Source: Cryobacterium sp. HLT2-28 (GTDB lineage: Bacteria > Actinomycetota > Actinomycetes > Actinomycetales > Microbacteriaceae). Taken from it: a DNA stretch of 64,000 nucleotides. Location: positions 1 to 64,000 of the forward strand of contig NZ_SOFH01000018.1 in assembly GCF_004402495.1 (NCBI RefSeq), read 5' to 3'. Position numbers and translations under genes: made by a program. The first letter of the stretch is position 1. Each line of letters begins with the position of its first letter. Of this stretch, positions 52,669 through 60,529 are shown one piece after another. The notes below the pieces were generated by a model. That model made no database searches and had not been told where the DNA came from. It worked only from the letters and a program-made list of their open reading frames with translations.

Positions 52669-53196
52669 ATGGGGACCAGGGGAAAATTCTGGAAGGTCGG
52701 CCCGACAATTGCGTTGGCCGTGTCGGTTTCAGTGATCCTGTTCGTGGTCGTGATCATCAGCCTTAACCTGCGCACGGACAGGCCGACCACCCGCGCAGGC
52801 GTGATCGAGGAAGTGCTGGTCGACGTCGATTCGATCGCGGCGACGCTCCCCGCGGGCACCGTCGTGTCCACCTCGGACGCGAGCGCGGGCTCCGACTGCC
52901 CGGACGGCAGCGGCGGGGAAGAGGTCGCCGTGTCCCGCACGATGACCGTCGGGCCCGACTTCGACCGCTATGCCTGGGTCGACAGCGTCGCCCGGCACTA
53001 TGAGGGAATGGGCTGGAGCGTCACCGCGAAGACCCTGGACAACCGGGACCACATCGCACTCAAACTCGTCGGCCAGCACCTCCTGACCTACCGGGTCACC
53101 GTCACGGACGAGACCGGCGTCCCGCAGGTGATCATCCGCTCCACCTCCCGGTGCACGGAGCCGGCGACTTCCATGAGAACCGGAGAAAACCGATGA
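52669..53196 (+). CDS. Small membrane-anchored protein of unknown function
   Basis: 175 aa. One N-terminal transmembrane helix (about 11-34, TIALAVSVSVILFVVVIISL) followed by an extracytoplasmic mixed domain with two Cys residues (SDCPDGSGG and STSRCTE) that could form a disulfide. I do not recognise the family. TAGGCT is 6 nt before ATG 52669 (leaderless). Its stop overlaps the start of the SnoaL-like gene by 4 bp. Confidence 0.7.
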   Translation: MGTRGKFWKVGPTIALAVSVSVILFVVVIISLNLRTDRPTTRAGVIEEVLVDVDSIAATLPAGTVVSTSDASAGSDCPDGSGGEEVAVSRTMTVGPDFDRYAWVDSVARHYEGMGWSVTAKTLDNRDHIALKLVGQHLLTYRVTVTDETGVPQVIIRSTSRCTEPATSMRTGENR

Positions 53197-53576
53197 GCAC
53201 CGATCACACCCCGGTCACTCGGGCCCTTGAGGCCTACGGAGCCGCCGTCCGCGCGAAGGATGTCGACGCGTTCGTCGACATCCATGCCGATGACGTGCAC
53301 GTCTTCGACGCGTGGGGCCGGTGGGAGCACGTCGGCATCGCCGCCTGGCGGGCGATGGCGACCGAGTGGTTCGGCTCCCTGGGCGCCGAGCTGGTCGACG
53401 TGGCCTTCACCGAGGTGCGCTCCTCCATCGGCGGCGACGTCGCCTTCGCGTCCGCCGCCGTGACGTATGCCGCGACGTCGGCGGCAGGGGAGCCCCTGCG
53501 CTCGATGACGAACCGCATCACCGCTAGGCGGCGGCCGCAAGCCCTGCCGCGAGCGGTGTCGTCGGCCTGCCGATGA
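53193..53576 (+). CDS. SnoaL-like/NTF2-fold protein, apparently 3'-truncated
   Basis: 127 aa. NTF2-like start: VTRALEAYGAAVRAKDVDAFVDIHADDVHVFDAWGRWEHVG, FTEVRSSIGGDVAFASAAVTYAATSAAGEPLRSMTNRIT. In homologues I know, the last strand continues with a Trp-containing segment ending in a conserved HEHTS-like motif; here it switches after MTNRIT into an unrelated Arg-rich tail (ARRRPQALPRAVSSACR) read antisense through the end of the neighbouring reductase gene. So about 30 C-terminal residues seem lost. ATG 53193 has GGAGAAAA upstream. Confidence 0.7.
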   Translation: MSTDHTPVTRALEAYGAAVRAKDVDAFVDIHADDVHVFDAWGRWEHVGIAAWRAMATEWFGSLGAELVDVAFTEVRSSIGGDVAFASAAVTYAATSAAGEPLRSMTNRITARRRPQALPRAVSSACR

Positions 53577-54378
53577 GGCGAGCAAGGTCCCCGCTGGTCT
53601 CGCCGAGCAGGCCGTCACGGATGTTGGCGTCGAGCCCGACGACGAATCCCACCGTGCCCTCGTCCAGCCCGAAGCCCGCGAGCAGTTCCGCGTGCTCCGC
53701 CGGTGCGAGGTTGCGGAAGGCCACGTCCGTGCCGATCAGTGTTCCGATCGTCGCCGCTAGTTCGGCGAAGTCCCAGGCATGGTCGCCCGAGAGCTCGAGG
53801 GTGCGACCGGCGAGGGAGCCGTCCAGGAGGGCGACCGCCGCGGCATCCGCGTAGTCGGCCCGGCTGGCGCTGGCGACCCGCCCTGAGCCGACGCTCGCGA
53901 CGATCTCGCCTGACTGGCGCGCCTTCTCGATCTCCCCGGCGTAGTTCTCGGTGTACCAGCCGTTGCGGAGGATCGTGAACGGAACCCCGGACGCGACCAG
54001 GAACTCCTCGGTCGCCTTGTGCTCGGGCGCCAGCAGCAGGTCCGAGGTGGTGGCCTGGGGTGCGCTCGTGTACACGATGCGGCCCACGCCGGCCTTCCTG
54101 GCCGCCGTGATCACGGTCGAGTGTTGGAGGAAGCGCCGGCCGAGTTCGGAGCCGGACACCAGGGCGAGCACGTCGCCGGGCCCCACGACCGCCGTCACCG
54201 TCTCGGGCCGCGCATAGTCGAGCACGGCCGTCCTCACGCCGAGGGCGGCCAGCGCCGCCAGCTTGCCCTCGTTTCGGGCAGTGGCGATGATGTCGGCGGG
54301 AGCCGCGCCCCGGGCGAGCAGGGACTCGATGATGAGACGGCCGAGGTGGCCGGAGGTTGCCGTGACGATGTATGACAT
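53524..54378 (-). CDS. NmrA/QorB-like NAD(P)-binding quinone reductase
   Basis: 284 aa atypical SDR. Seen: Rossmann motif VTATSGHLGRLIIESLL, ATARNEGKLAALAALG, RIVYTSAPQA, and ILRNGWYTENY as in QorB/YtfG quinone reductases. The C-terminus GRPTTPLAAGLAAAA looks natural. Its last 53 bp overlap the truncated SnoaL-like gene. Divergent from an HxlR regulator that likely controls it, an arrangement known for quinone-responsive QorR/YodB-type pairs. Confidence 0.88.
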   Translation of the reverse strand: MSYIVTATSGHLGRLIIESLLARGAAPADIIATARNEGKLAALAALGVRTAVLDYARPETVTAVVGPGDVLALVSGSELGRRFLQHSTVITAARKAGVGRIVYTSAPQATTSDLLLAPEHKATEEFLVASGVPFTILRNGWYTENYAGEIEKARQSGEIVASVGSGRVASASRADYADAAAVALLDGSLAGRTLELSGDHAWDFAELAATIGTLIGTDVAFRNLAPAEHAELLAGFGLDEGTVGFVVGLDANIRDGLLGETSGDLARLIGRPTTPLAAGLAAAA

Positions 54379-54458
54379 GGGATGCCCTTTCGGTTGCTTG
54401 CCGGTGTCAACGAACGGCCGGTTCCATTACTTCCCCAACGCGGGTACCCCCTTTTTTG

Positions 54459-54464
54459 TAAGCT
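54459..54464 (+). promoter_or_regulatory. -10 box (TAAGCT) for leaderless hxlR-type gene
   Basis: TAAGCT lies exactly 6 nt before ATG 54471. The spacer to the divergent reductase is about 90 bp and should carry the regulator's binding site, but I see no convincing palindrome. Confidence 0.45.
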
Positions 54465-54470
54465 ACCCAC

Positions 54471-54848
54471 ATGAAGGTAAGTTTTGAGGTTTCCCGCGCC
54501 CGGCCCGGCGCGGTCGGCGGCCTGTATCCGGCGAAGTGCGCCACCCGCACGGTTCTCGACCATGTGACCAGCAAATGGGGCGTGCTGGTGCTGCTGGCGC
54601 TCGAGCAGGACTCCCTCCGCTGGGGTGAACTGCGGCGGTCCATCGAGGGCATCAGTGAGAAGATGCTCGCGTCGACCCTGCGCACGCTCGAGGCGGACGG
54701 TTTCGTCAACCGGGAGGCGCAGGCAACCATCCCGCCGCGCGTCGACTATGAACTGACCGAGCGGGGCCGGCAGGTCACCCGCCGCCTGCTGCCGCTGATG
54801 GACTGGATCGCCGACAACGCCGACGAGATCGTGGCGCCAGGAGAGTGA
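54471..54848 (+). CDS. HxlR-family transcriptional regulator
   Basis: 125 aa. Winged-helix HxlR protein: CATRTVLDHVTSKWGVLVLLALEQDSLRWGELRRSIEGISEKMLASTLRTLEADGFVNREA and VDYELTERGRQ. The Cys in AKCATR near the N-terminus matches the redox-sensing Cys of YodB/QorR relatives. Likely regulates the divergent reductase in response to quinones or aldehydes (inference). Confidence 0.9.
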   Translation: MKVSFEVSRARPGAVGGLYPAKCATRTVLDHVTSKWGVLVLLALEQDSLRWGELRRSIEGISEKMLASTLRTLEADGFVNREAQATIPPRVDYELTERGRQVTRRLLPLMDWIADNADEIVAPGE

Positions 54849-54854
54849 AGCGAC

Positions 54855-55787
54855 CTAACGGGTCGTGACGGTGCCGCCGAGTGAGGCGATGGCGCGCAGC
54901 GCTCGGGGGCCGGCAGCGAACCAGGCCACGACCATCACGGCCAGCGACGCAGCGAAGATCCAGAACCCGGTCCAGCCTTCGTCACTCGTCGCCGCGTACA
55001 TGTGGTTCAGATTGCGGAGGGCGCCGGTCGCGAGAACCAGCGTGACGTGCACCGCGATGAAGACCAGGAAGAAGACCATCACGCCGACATGCACGACCCG
55101 GGTCGCGGCGATCGGGACCAGTCTGCTGAGCCTGCGCGACGTCCAGAGCGGTGACAGTCGGATGCCGGTGGCGAGGGCGAGAGGCGCGGCCACGAACACG
55201 ATGCTGAAGTAACTCAGCGTCTGCAGGGCGTTGTAGTTGACCCAGCCGTCGCCGACGGGCCAGCCGAGTGACGCGTACTGGATCAGCGCGGAGACGGCGT
55301 TCGGGAAGATGTCCCAGCTGACCGGCACGATCCGCAGCCACTGGCCGGTGGCGAAGAGCAGCACGTAGAAGAGCAGCCCGTTGAGCGCCCAGAGGGCGTC
55401 GACGGTGAGGTGCAGCCAGACGTTGATTCCCATCCGGGTCGGTGCCCGCCGGGTGCGCAGGGCGCCGGTGTTCCGCCGGGTCCAGAACACGGTCGGACGC
55501 CCGGCCGTGCGCACCTGCCAGCCCGAGCGCACGATGAACAGGATGAAGAAGACGTTCAGGCCGTGCTGCCAGGCCAGCCAGGAAGGAAAACCGACGGGTG
55601 TCCCGGCCGGCAGCGCGGAGGCACCGGGATAGTCGACCAGGAAGGACTCGACCGCGGGCAGGGCGCGAATGCCCTTCGCGGCGAGCACGGCCGCGGCAAG
55701 GGAGAGGACCGCGACGGGCACGGCCCAGGCCAGGGTGAACCGGATGCTCCGGCCCGACCCGAAGAGCCGGGAGTTCTCCGCGGTCAC
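54855..55787 (-). CDS. Cytochrome b561/b6-type membrane protein
   Basis: 310 aa. Four to six transmembrane segments with His residues suited to bind two b hemes: SWLAWQHGLNV, INVWLHLTVDALW, TRVVHVGVMVFFL, FIAVHVTLVLA. This matches membrane cytochrome b subunits that pass electrons to molybdenum enzymes of the sulfite-oxidase/nitrate-reductase kind. No such catalytic subunit is adjacent. Start is GTG 55787. The spacer upstream (55788-56000) shows nothing recognisable. Confidence 0.82.
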   Translation of the reverse strand: MTAENSRLFGSGRSIRFTLAWAVPVAVLSLAAAVLAAKGIRALPAVESFLVDYPGASALPAGTPVGFPSWLAWQHGLNVFFILFIVRSGWQVRTAGRPTVFWTRRNTGALRTRRAPTRMGINVWLHLTVDALWALNGLLFYVLLFATGQWLRIVPVSWDIFPNAVSALIQYASLGWPVGDGWVNYNALQTLSYFSIVFVAAPLALATGIRLSPLWTSRRLSRLVPIAATRVVHVGVMVFFLVFIAVHVTLVLATGALRNLNHMYAATSDEGWTGFWIFAASLAVMVVAWFAAGPRALRAIASLGGTVTTR

Positions 55788-56000
55788 CGTTCGCCCCGCC
55801 GGGCGATCGAGTTGTGCGGCATGAAGTCGGGTCTTCCTGGTCAGGCGGAAACGGTCGGCTGGCCGGCGCGCGGGGCGCCGACTATGCCATCATCGACCAT
55901 TTCGTCCTCCGGGGCGCGTTCGCTTCGTAAAGCAACGAAACCTGGGTGTCCCGATGGGTGGAGCCGCGAAGTCGCAGCCCTCCCGCGCACGGCGGTTTCC

Positions 56001-57050
56001 CTAGTGCGGCCGGAGAACGATTTTGCCGATGTGCCGGCGTTCGGCGAACTCCTTCTGGGCGTCCGCGATCTCGGCCAGGGGGAATGTGCTGCTGATCTGA
56101 GGCCGGACCTGGCCGTCGCGAGCGAGCCCGACCAGCCGGCGGAAATGGACCCGTGTGTGCATGGAAGAACCGATCAGCTGCACATTATGGAGGTAAAGGC
56201 GGCGCAGGTCGAACTCGACGACCGGCCCGGCCACGGCGCCGGCGATCACCCAGCGGCCGTTGTCGCGGAGCAGCGGCATCATCGCGGCGAGCCCTGGCCC
56301 GCCGGCGATGTCGGCAACCACGTCCAGACCGAGGGGGGCCGCGGCACGGATCCGGGCCAGGACGTCGGGTGAATCCCGGTTGAAGACCTGGGCAGCCCCG
56401 TTCGCGAGCACGGCGTCGCCTTTGGACCCGCTGGTGAGCGCCAGTACGTGCGCTCCTCGAGCCGCCGCGAGCTGGACCAGCGCGAGTCCGACGCCCCCGG
56501 AGGAGCCCGTCACGAGCACCGTCTCGCCCGAGCGCGCGCTCGCGCGCTCCAGCATCCCGATCGCGGTGCCGAACGCGACCGGCAGGCACGCCAACTGCTC
56601 GTCGGACAGCGGCGAGTCCTGCACGTCGTGCGCATGCGAGGCAGCCACGGCGACGTACTGTGCGAACCCGCCGTCGGCCTCGCTGCCGAGGTAGCCCACC
56701 GGTGACGCGTCGTCGTCATCGGAGCCGTAGAGAGCCGGGTCGACGAGCACGCGGCGCCCCACCGGGTCACCGGTCACGCCCGGACCGACCTCCACGACGA
56801 CGCCGGCGATGTCGCCGCCCTGGATGCGCGGGAAATCGAACGCGCCCAGCCACCCGGCCTGCGCCGCCGGGTCGTCGGGCAGCCCGTATGCGCCCTGACG
56901 GGTCCATAAATCGGTGTTGTTGACCGCAGCCGCAGTGACTTTCACCAGTACCTGACCGTGTTGCGGCCGGGGGCGGGGCCAATCGTGGTGCAGCTCGAGT
57001 GCGTCGGGGCCGCCGAATCTGGTCAGTACGGCTGCGGTCATGGTGTCCAT
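56001..57050 (-). CDS. Zinc-independent MDR oxidoreductase (quinone oxidoreductase-like)
   Basis: 349 aa. Medium-chain dehydrogenase without the zinc ligands: VKVTAAAVNNTDLWTRQGAYG, GGDIAGVVVEVG, and the NADPH-binding VTGSSGGVGLALVQLAAARGAHV. The ALYGSDDDD stretch is an unusual acidic loop. CAGGCT is 6 nt before the ATG. Likely reduces quinones or enones. Confidence 0.87.
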   Translation of the reverse strand: MDTMTAAVLTRFGGPDALELHHDWPRPRPQHGQVLVKVTAAAVNNTDLWTRQGAYGLPDDPAAQAGWLGAFDFPRIQGGDIAGVVVEVGPGVTGDPVGRRVLVDPALYGSDDDDASPVGYLGSEADGGFAQYVAVAASHAHDVQDSPLSDEQLACLPVAFGTAIGMLERASARSGETVLVTGSSGGVGLALVQLAAARGAHVLALTSGSKGDAVLANGAAQVFNRDSPDVLARIRAAAPLGLDVVADIAGGPGLAAMMPLLRDNGRWVIAGAVAGPVVEFDLRRLYLHNVQLIGSSMHTRVHFRRLVGLARDGQVRPQISSTFPLAEIADAQKEFAERRHIGKIVLRPH

Positions 57051-57130
57051 CGGTCAAGCCTGCCAGCCTCGGCGGGCTTGTGCGAAAGCAGCCTCGCGGC
57101 GGAGGCGCGGTGAGACGCCCGGAAGCCCGG

Positions 57131-57763
57131 TCAGCAGGTTGCGAGCATGGAGGTGATCGCGTTCTTCTCGGCGGCGTCCATGGACAGGCCCCAGCCGTAT
57201 TTCACGTGCACGACGTGCTTGGCGTAGGTGCAGCGGTACGAGGCCAGCGGCGGCTGCCATTCCGCCGCGTCCCGGTCGGATTTCGAGGCGTTGACGTTGT
57301 CGGTCACCGCGATCAGCTGGCCGTCGCCAAGGCTGTTGGCGAACTGCTGGCGCTTGCTGGTGGTCCAGGTTGCCGCCCCGGACCCCCACGCCTCGGACAG
57401 GGCGACCACGTGGTCGATGTCGACGTCCGACGACGCGTAGTTCCAGGTGCCGTCGTAGACCGAGTACCAGCTGCCCGAGGTTGCCGAGCAGGTCGAACTG
57501 GTCACGACACCGACGCCGTCACGCTTGAGCACCGTCTCCCGGGTGTCGCAGCTGCCCGACTGCGTGGACCAGTGCGGGAAGAGGTCCCGGGAGTAACCGG
57601 CGGAACTCGTCTCGACCTCGGTCGGGATCGCAGCCAGCTCGCTGTTGATCGTGCCGAGTGCCGGCGGGTCAGGCGGAGAGGCGAAGGCCTGGGCGGCCGT
57701 CAGCTGCGTCGCCACAACGACAAGTGCGCCGACCAGGATCAGGGCGGGGGATGGGTGTTTCAT
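57131..57763 (-). CDS. Secreted HNH-family nuclease (DUF1524/GmrSD-like fold)
   Basis: 210 aa with an N-terminal signal peptide (1-28, cleavage after AFA). The nuclease core is SSDVDIDHVVALSEAWGSGA (His118 in DIDHV) and DNVNASKSDRDAAEWQPP (Asn158, Lys161, Asp163), typical for the HNH/betabetaalpha-metal DUF1524 group. Two to four Cys residues probably form disulfides outside the cell. Likely an extracellular nuclease for nutrient scavenging or competition; no immunity gene is adjacent. ATG 57763 with GAGGAG upstream. Confidence 0.9.
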   Translation of the reverse strand: MKHPSPALILVGALVVVATQLTAAQAFASPPDPPALGTINSELAAIPTEVETSSAGYSRDLFPHWSTQSGSCDTRETVLKRDGVGVVTSSTCSATSGSWYSVYDGTWNYASSDVDIDHVVALSEAWGSGAATWTTSKRQQFANSLGDGQLIAVTDNVNASKSDRDAAEWQPPLASYRCTYAKHVVHVKYGWGLSMDAAEKNAITSMLATC

Positions 57764-57878
57764 GAGGGCTCCTCGGTTCGACCGTGAACCGGGAATGGCG
57801 GTTCAACGGGTTACCTCGATCCTCTCGGCTGGCCCTTTCGCGCCGCTGGTCCCATCGGGTGAACACCCGGCGACCGCT

Positions 57879-58844
57879 CTACGCCACTGCGGCCAGTGCG
57901 GCCAGTGCGGCCAGGGTGTCTCGGGCGCGGGTCAGGGACGACCCGAGCCCCCATTCGACGGCCAACCGATCCAGTTCGGCTGCCCGTTCGCCGGGGCCGA
58001 CCCGGATGCGCGCGTCGAAGTCGGGCAGGTCGAGGTCGCGGACGACCCTCACCACGGCCGGGGCGACCCTGAGGTAGGCGGAGGCGGCGGCGATCCTGGC
58101 TCGCACGGGCGCGGCCATCCCCGACGCGGGGTCTGCCGCTGCCGCGACGATCCCGTCGAGGCTGCCGAAGCTGGCCAGCAACGCGGCCGCCGTCTTCTCG
58201 CCGACGCCGGGCACGCCGGGCAGCCCATCGGAGGCGTCGCCGCGCATCGCGGCGAAGTCCGCGTACTGCGCCGGGCTGACTCCGTACTTGGCCCGGAGCG
58301 TGACATCCGTCAGGATCTCCAGCCGGGCCATGCCGCGCCCGGTGTAGATCACCCGCACGCTGCGGGAGTCGTCGACCAGTTGGAAAAGGTCCCGATCCCC
58401 GGTGACGACGTCCACCGGAAGCCGGGAATGCGAGGCCAGCGTGCCGATGACATCGTCCGCCTCGTGGTCCGGGGCGCCGATCACCGGCACCCCGAGCGCG
58501 CCGAGCACCTCACGGATGACCGGGACCTGAGGAACGAGCAAGTCCGGAACGTCCTCGATCGGGTGGCCGACGGCATCCGCCGGCTGCGCAGCGGCGACCC
58601 GGTGGGTCTTGTAGGTGGGAATCAGGTCCACCCGCCAACCGGGGCGCCAGTCGTCGTCCCAGCAGGCCACGATTTCGGTCGGCCGGAACTCCGAGGCGAG
58701 CCGGGCGATGATGTCGAGCAGCCCCCGGACGGCGTTCACGGGCGCGCCGTTCGGCGCCTGCACGGAATCGGGCACCCCGTGGAAGGCACGGAAGTACAGG
58801 GCGGCGGTGTCGAGGAGCATCAGGCGCTCGCGGTGATCGGTCAC
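57879..58844 (-). CDS. 5'-3' exonuclease (FEN/PolA-exo family)
   Basis: 321 aa. Stand-alone homologue of the N-terminal exonuclease of DNA polymerase I: LMLLDTAALYFRAFHG, WDDDWRPGWRVDLIPTYKTHR, APDHEADDVIGTLA, VVTGDRDLFQLVDD and the helix-3-turn-helix GLPGVPGVGEKTAAALLASFGS. The acidic metal ligands are present. I start it at GTG 58844; TTG 58868 is the outer limit. The last codons (LAALAALA) are a 9-bp tandem repeat. Confidence 0.9.
   Translation of the reverse strand: MTDHRERLMLLDTAALYFRAFHGVPDSVQAPNGAPVNAVRGLLDIIARLASEFRPTEIVACWDDDWRPGWRVDLIPTYKTHRVAAAQPADAVGHPIEDVPDLLVPQVPVIREVLGALGVPVIGAPDHEADDVIGTLASHSRLPVDVVTGDRDLFQLVDDSRSVRVIYTGRGMARLEILTDVTLRAKYGVSPAQYADFAAMRGDASDGLPGVPGVGEKTAAALLASFGSLDGIVAAAADPASGMAAPVRARIAAASAYLRVAPAVVRVVRDLDLPDFDARIRVGPGERAAELDRLAVEWGLGSSLTRARDTLAALAALAAVA
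57888..57914 (+). repeat. Three 9-bp tandem repeats in the exonuclease 3' end
   Basis: TGCGGCCAG three times in a row (57888, 57897, 57906), coding for Leu-Ala-Ala repeats at the extreme C-terminus. Confidence 0.9.
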
Positions 58845-58873
58845 GGCGGCATCATCCCACACCGGCAATCTGA

Positions 58874-59014
58874 ATGCGATCGACCCCGCCAGATGATGAA
58901 CAATCGGGAGATTGGGCCTTCGGCTCCCTGTTCATCCTCGGCTTTCCCCTCGCCGCGACCTGTGCAGGAATCGGTGCGGCGCAGCACTCGGAGCGTGGGC
59001 AGCTGCAGGCGTGA
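58874..59014 (+). CDS. Possible small single-pass membrane protein (46 aa)
   Basis: 46 codons from ATG 58874. A polar start (MRSTPPDDEQSGDW) is followed by a clean hydrophobic segment (AFGSLFILGFPLAATCAGIGAA) and a polar end. It sits between two convergent/divergent genes without overlap, and its TGA abuts the stop of the next gene. There is no Shine-Dalgarno, so this could be chance; unrecognised. Confidence 0.35.
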   Translation: MRSTPPDDEQSGDWAFGSLFILGFPLAATCAGIGAAQHSERGQLQA

Positions 59015-59659
59015 TCATCCGATAGCGGATTGATCCGTTCGGCTCATGTCGCCCGTCGCCGGGGCAGAACCCGTCGGGCCGTACCGCAGGAGAACAGTGC
59101 CCTTCCTCGACGGGGCCGCGGCGCTGAGCAGTTCAAGGGACAGGGGTGGTCCGTCGGCGGTGAAGAGGCGTTTGCCGGGACCGAGCACGATCGGGTAGAC
59201 CCACAGATTCAACTGGTCGAACAGGCCGTCGGCGACGAGAGTGCGGGCGAAGTCGATGCTGCCGATCACGTGGATCTCCCGGTGTCGCTCGCGCAGAACA
59301 CCCATTTCCGCGGCGAGGTCGCGGCCGAGCAGATGCGAGTCGCGCCAGGCGAGCTCCGGCGCGCCCCGCGAGGCGACGTACTTGGGGATCGCGTCGAACT
59401 TGCGAGCGATGTCGGCGTCGGGTCCCTCGAGGTGATGCGGCCAGTAGCCGGCGAAAATGTCGTAGGTGCGCCGTCCGAGCACCAGCGCGTCCATCGCGTG
59501 GATCCCCTCCGCTATCTGGGCGCCGTCGGTGTCGTCAATCAGGGGCGCCTGCCAGCCGCCGAAGGCGAATCCGCCGTCGGTGTCTTCGTCGGGGCCGCCG
59601 GGAGCCTGGGCGACCCCGTCGAGCGTAGTGAAGAGGTCGATGTGAATACGACCGGTCAT
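59015..59659 (-). CDS. Dihydrofolate-reductase-fold protein (RibD C-terminal family)
   Basis: 214 aa. RibD_C/YyaP-type fold: HIDLFTTLDGVAQAPGGPDEDTDGGFAFGGWQAPL, MDALVLGRRTYDIFAGYWP, IHVIGSIDFARTLVADGLFDQLNLWVYPIVLGPGKRLF. These stand-alone proteins bind NADPH and are found in many soil bacteria; reactions are mostly unknown. Start ATG 59659 with AGGAGA upstream. Confidence 0.9.
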   Translation of the reverse strand: MTGRIHIDLFTTLDGVAQAPGGPDEDTDGGFAFGGWQAPLIDDTDGAQIAEGIHAMDALVLGRRTYDIFAGYWPHHLEGPDADIARKFDAIPKYVASRGAPELAWRDSHLLGRDLAAEMGVLRERHREIHVIGSIDFARTLVADGLFDQLNLWVYPIVLGPGKRLFTADGPPLSLELLSAAAPSRKGTVLLRYGPTGSAPATGDMSRTDQSAIG

Positions 59660-59751
59660 GGAGATCTCCTATCGTCGCGGCAGGACGCCGTGTTCACGTC
59701 GCATGACGCGACCAACGCCGTACGGCTTCCTAACGTCTAAGGGAACGACAC

Positions 59752-60162
59752 CTAGCTGACGGCTCTCTCCAGCAACGCCACCAGTCGCTTCTGATCGGCG
59801 GCGGTCAGCCTGGTCACGGCGTAGGAGCTCGGCCAGAAATTGCCTTCGTCGAGGTTCGCGTCCTGCTGAAAGCCGATGGTGGCGTACCTCCCCTTGAACT
59901 TGGCGGCGCTCTGGAAGAACACCACGACCTTGCCGTCAGCGTTGGTGTAGGCCGGCATGCCGTACCACGTCTTTGACCCGAGAATGGTGTGGCCCTTGAC
60001 CAGTTGGTGCAGGGTCTCGGCCAACTCCTTATCCGTGCCGGTCAGCTCGGCGATCGCGGCAAGGCATGCTGCCTCCAGGTCGGCGCCCTCCTGTGCGGCC
60101 TTTGCTTCGGCCGCTGCTGCTCGCATTGCTGCCTTTTCCTCTTTACTGAAGGCGGTGCTCAT
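59752..60162 (-). CDS. YdhG/DUF1801-like small protein
   Basis: 136 aa. An N-terminal Ala/Glu helix (KEEKAAMRAAAAEAKAAQEG) followed by a compact domain with SKTWYGMPAYTNADGKVVVFFQSAAKFKGRYATIGF, close to the DUF1801/YdhG fold shared with frataxin-like iron-binding proteins. Real function unknown. ATG 60162 with AAAGGA upstream. Confidence 0.82.
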   Translation of the reverse strand: MSTAFSKEEKAAMRAAAAEAKAAQEGADLEAACLAAIAELTGTDKELAETLHQLVKGHTILGSKTWYGMPAYTNADGKVVVFFQSAAKFKGRYATIGFQQDANLDEGNFWPSSYAVTRLTAADQKRLVALLERAVS

Positions 60163-60352
60163 GGTCTGTTCCTTTCAACTGTCGGGTCTACGCCGCAACT
60201 CTAGGCGGAACCAGATGGGCGTGCTTCCTTGATCCTGCTCGGCTTGGTTGGCATCCGTGCAATGCGACCAGGCAGTTCGGTGAGGTGACCCCGGCTGGGT
60301 CGGGTGGTTTCGGGCATTCACTCAGTACTTCGCTGCTGCCCGTGCGCTCGGA

Positions 60353-60524
60353 TCAGGCGGCCAAGTGAAACGTGCTCGCGAAGCGGTCGAGGAGGTCGTC
60401 GCGGCCGCGCAGAACCTCGACCACACCGGTCGCGATCGCGAACGATGAGCAGCGACCAGCGCTCACCGATCAGCTCGACGGCCCGCGTTATCCCATCGAA
60501 CTGGCCGTAGTCGCGTGCAGCCAC
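60353..60524 (-). pseudogene. Broken hxlR-type regulator
   Basis: From GTG 60524 the frame reads DYGQFDGITRAVELIGERWSLLIVRD, the clear start of an HxlR winged helix, then loses homology. A +1 frame from there continues (GRDDLLDRFASTFHLAA) to TGA at 60353. An intact HxlR protein would be about twice as long, so this is a frameshifted, truncated remnant just downstream of the VOC gene. Confidence 0.65.
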
Positions 60525-60529
60525 CGACC

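Noticed and set aside
54421-54480. An HxlR operator palindrome
   Set aside because: CTACC and GGTAAG half-sites around the start are too short and imperfect to claim.
57131-57763. A toxin-immunity pair around the secreted HNH nuclease
   Set aside because: It has an ordinary signal peptide and no immunity-like small gene or delivery domain next to it; a scavenging nuclease is simpler.
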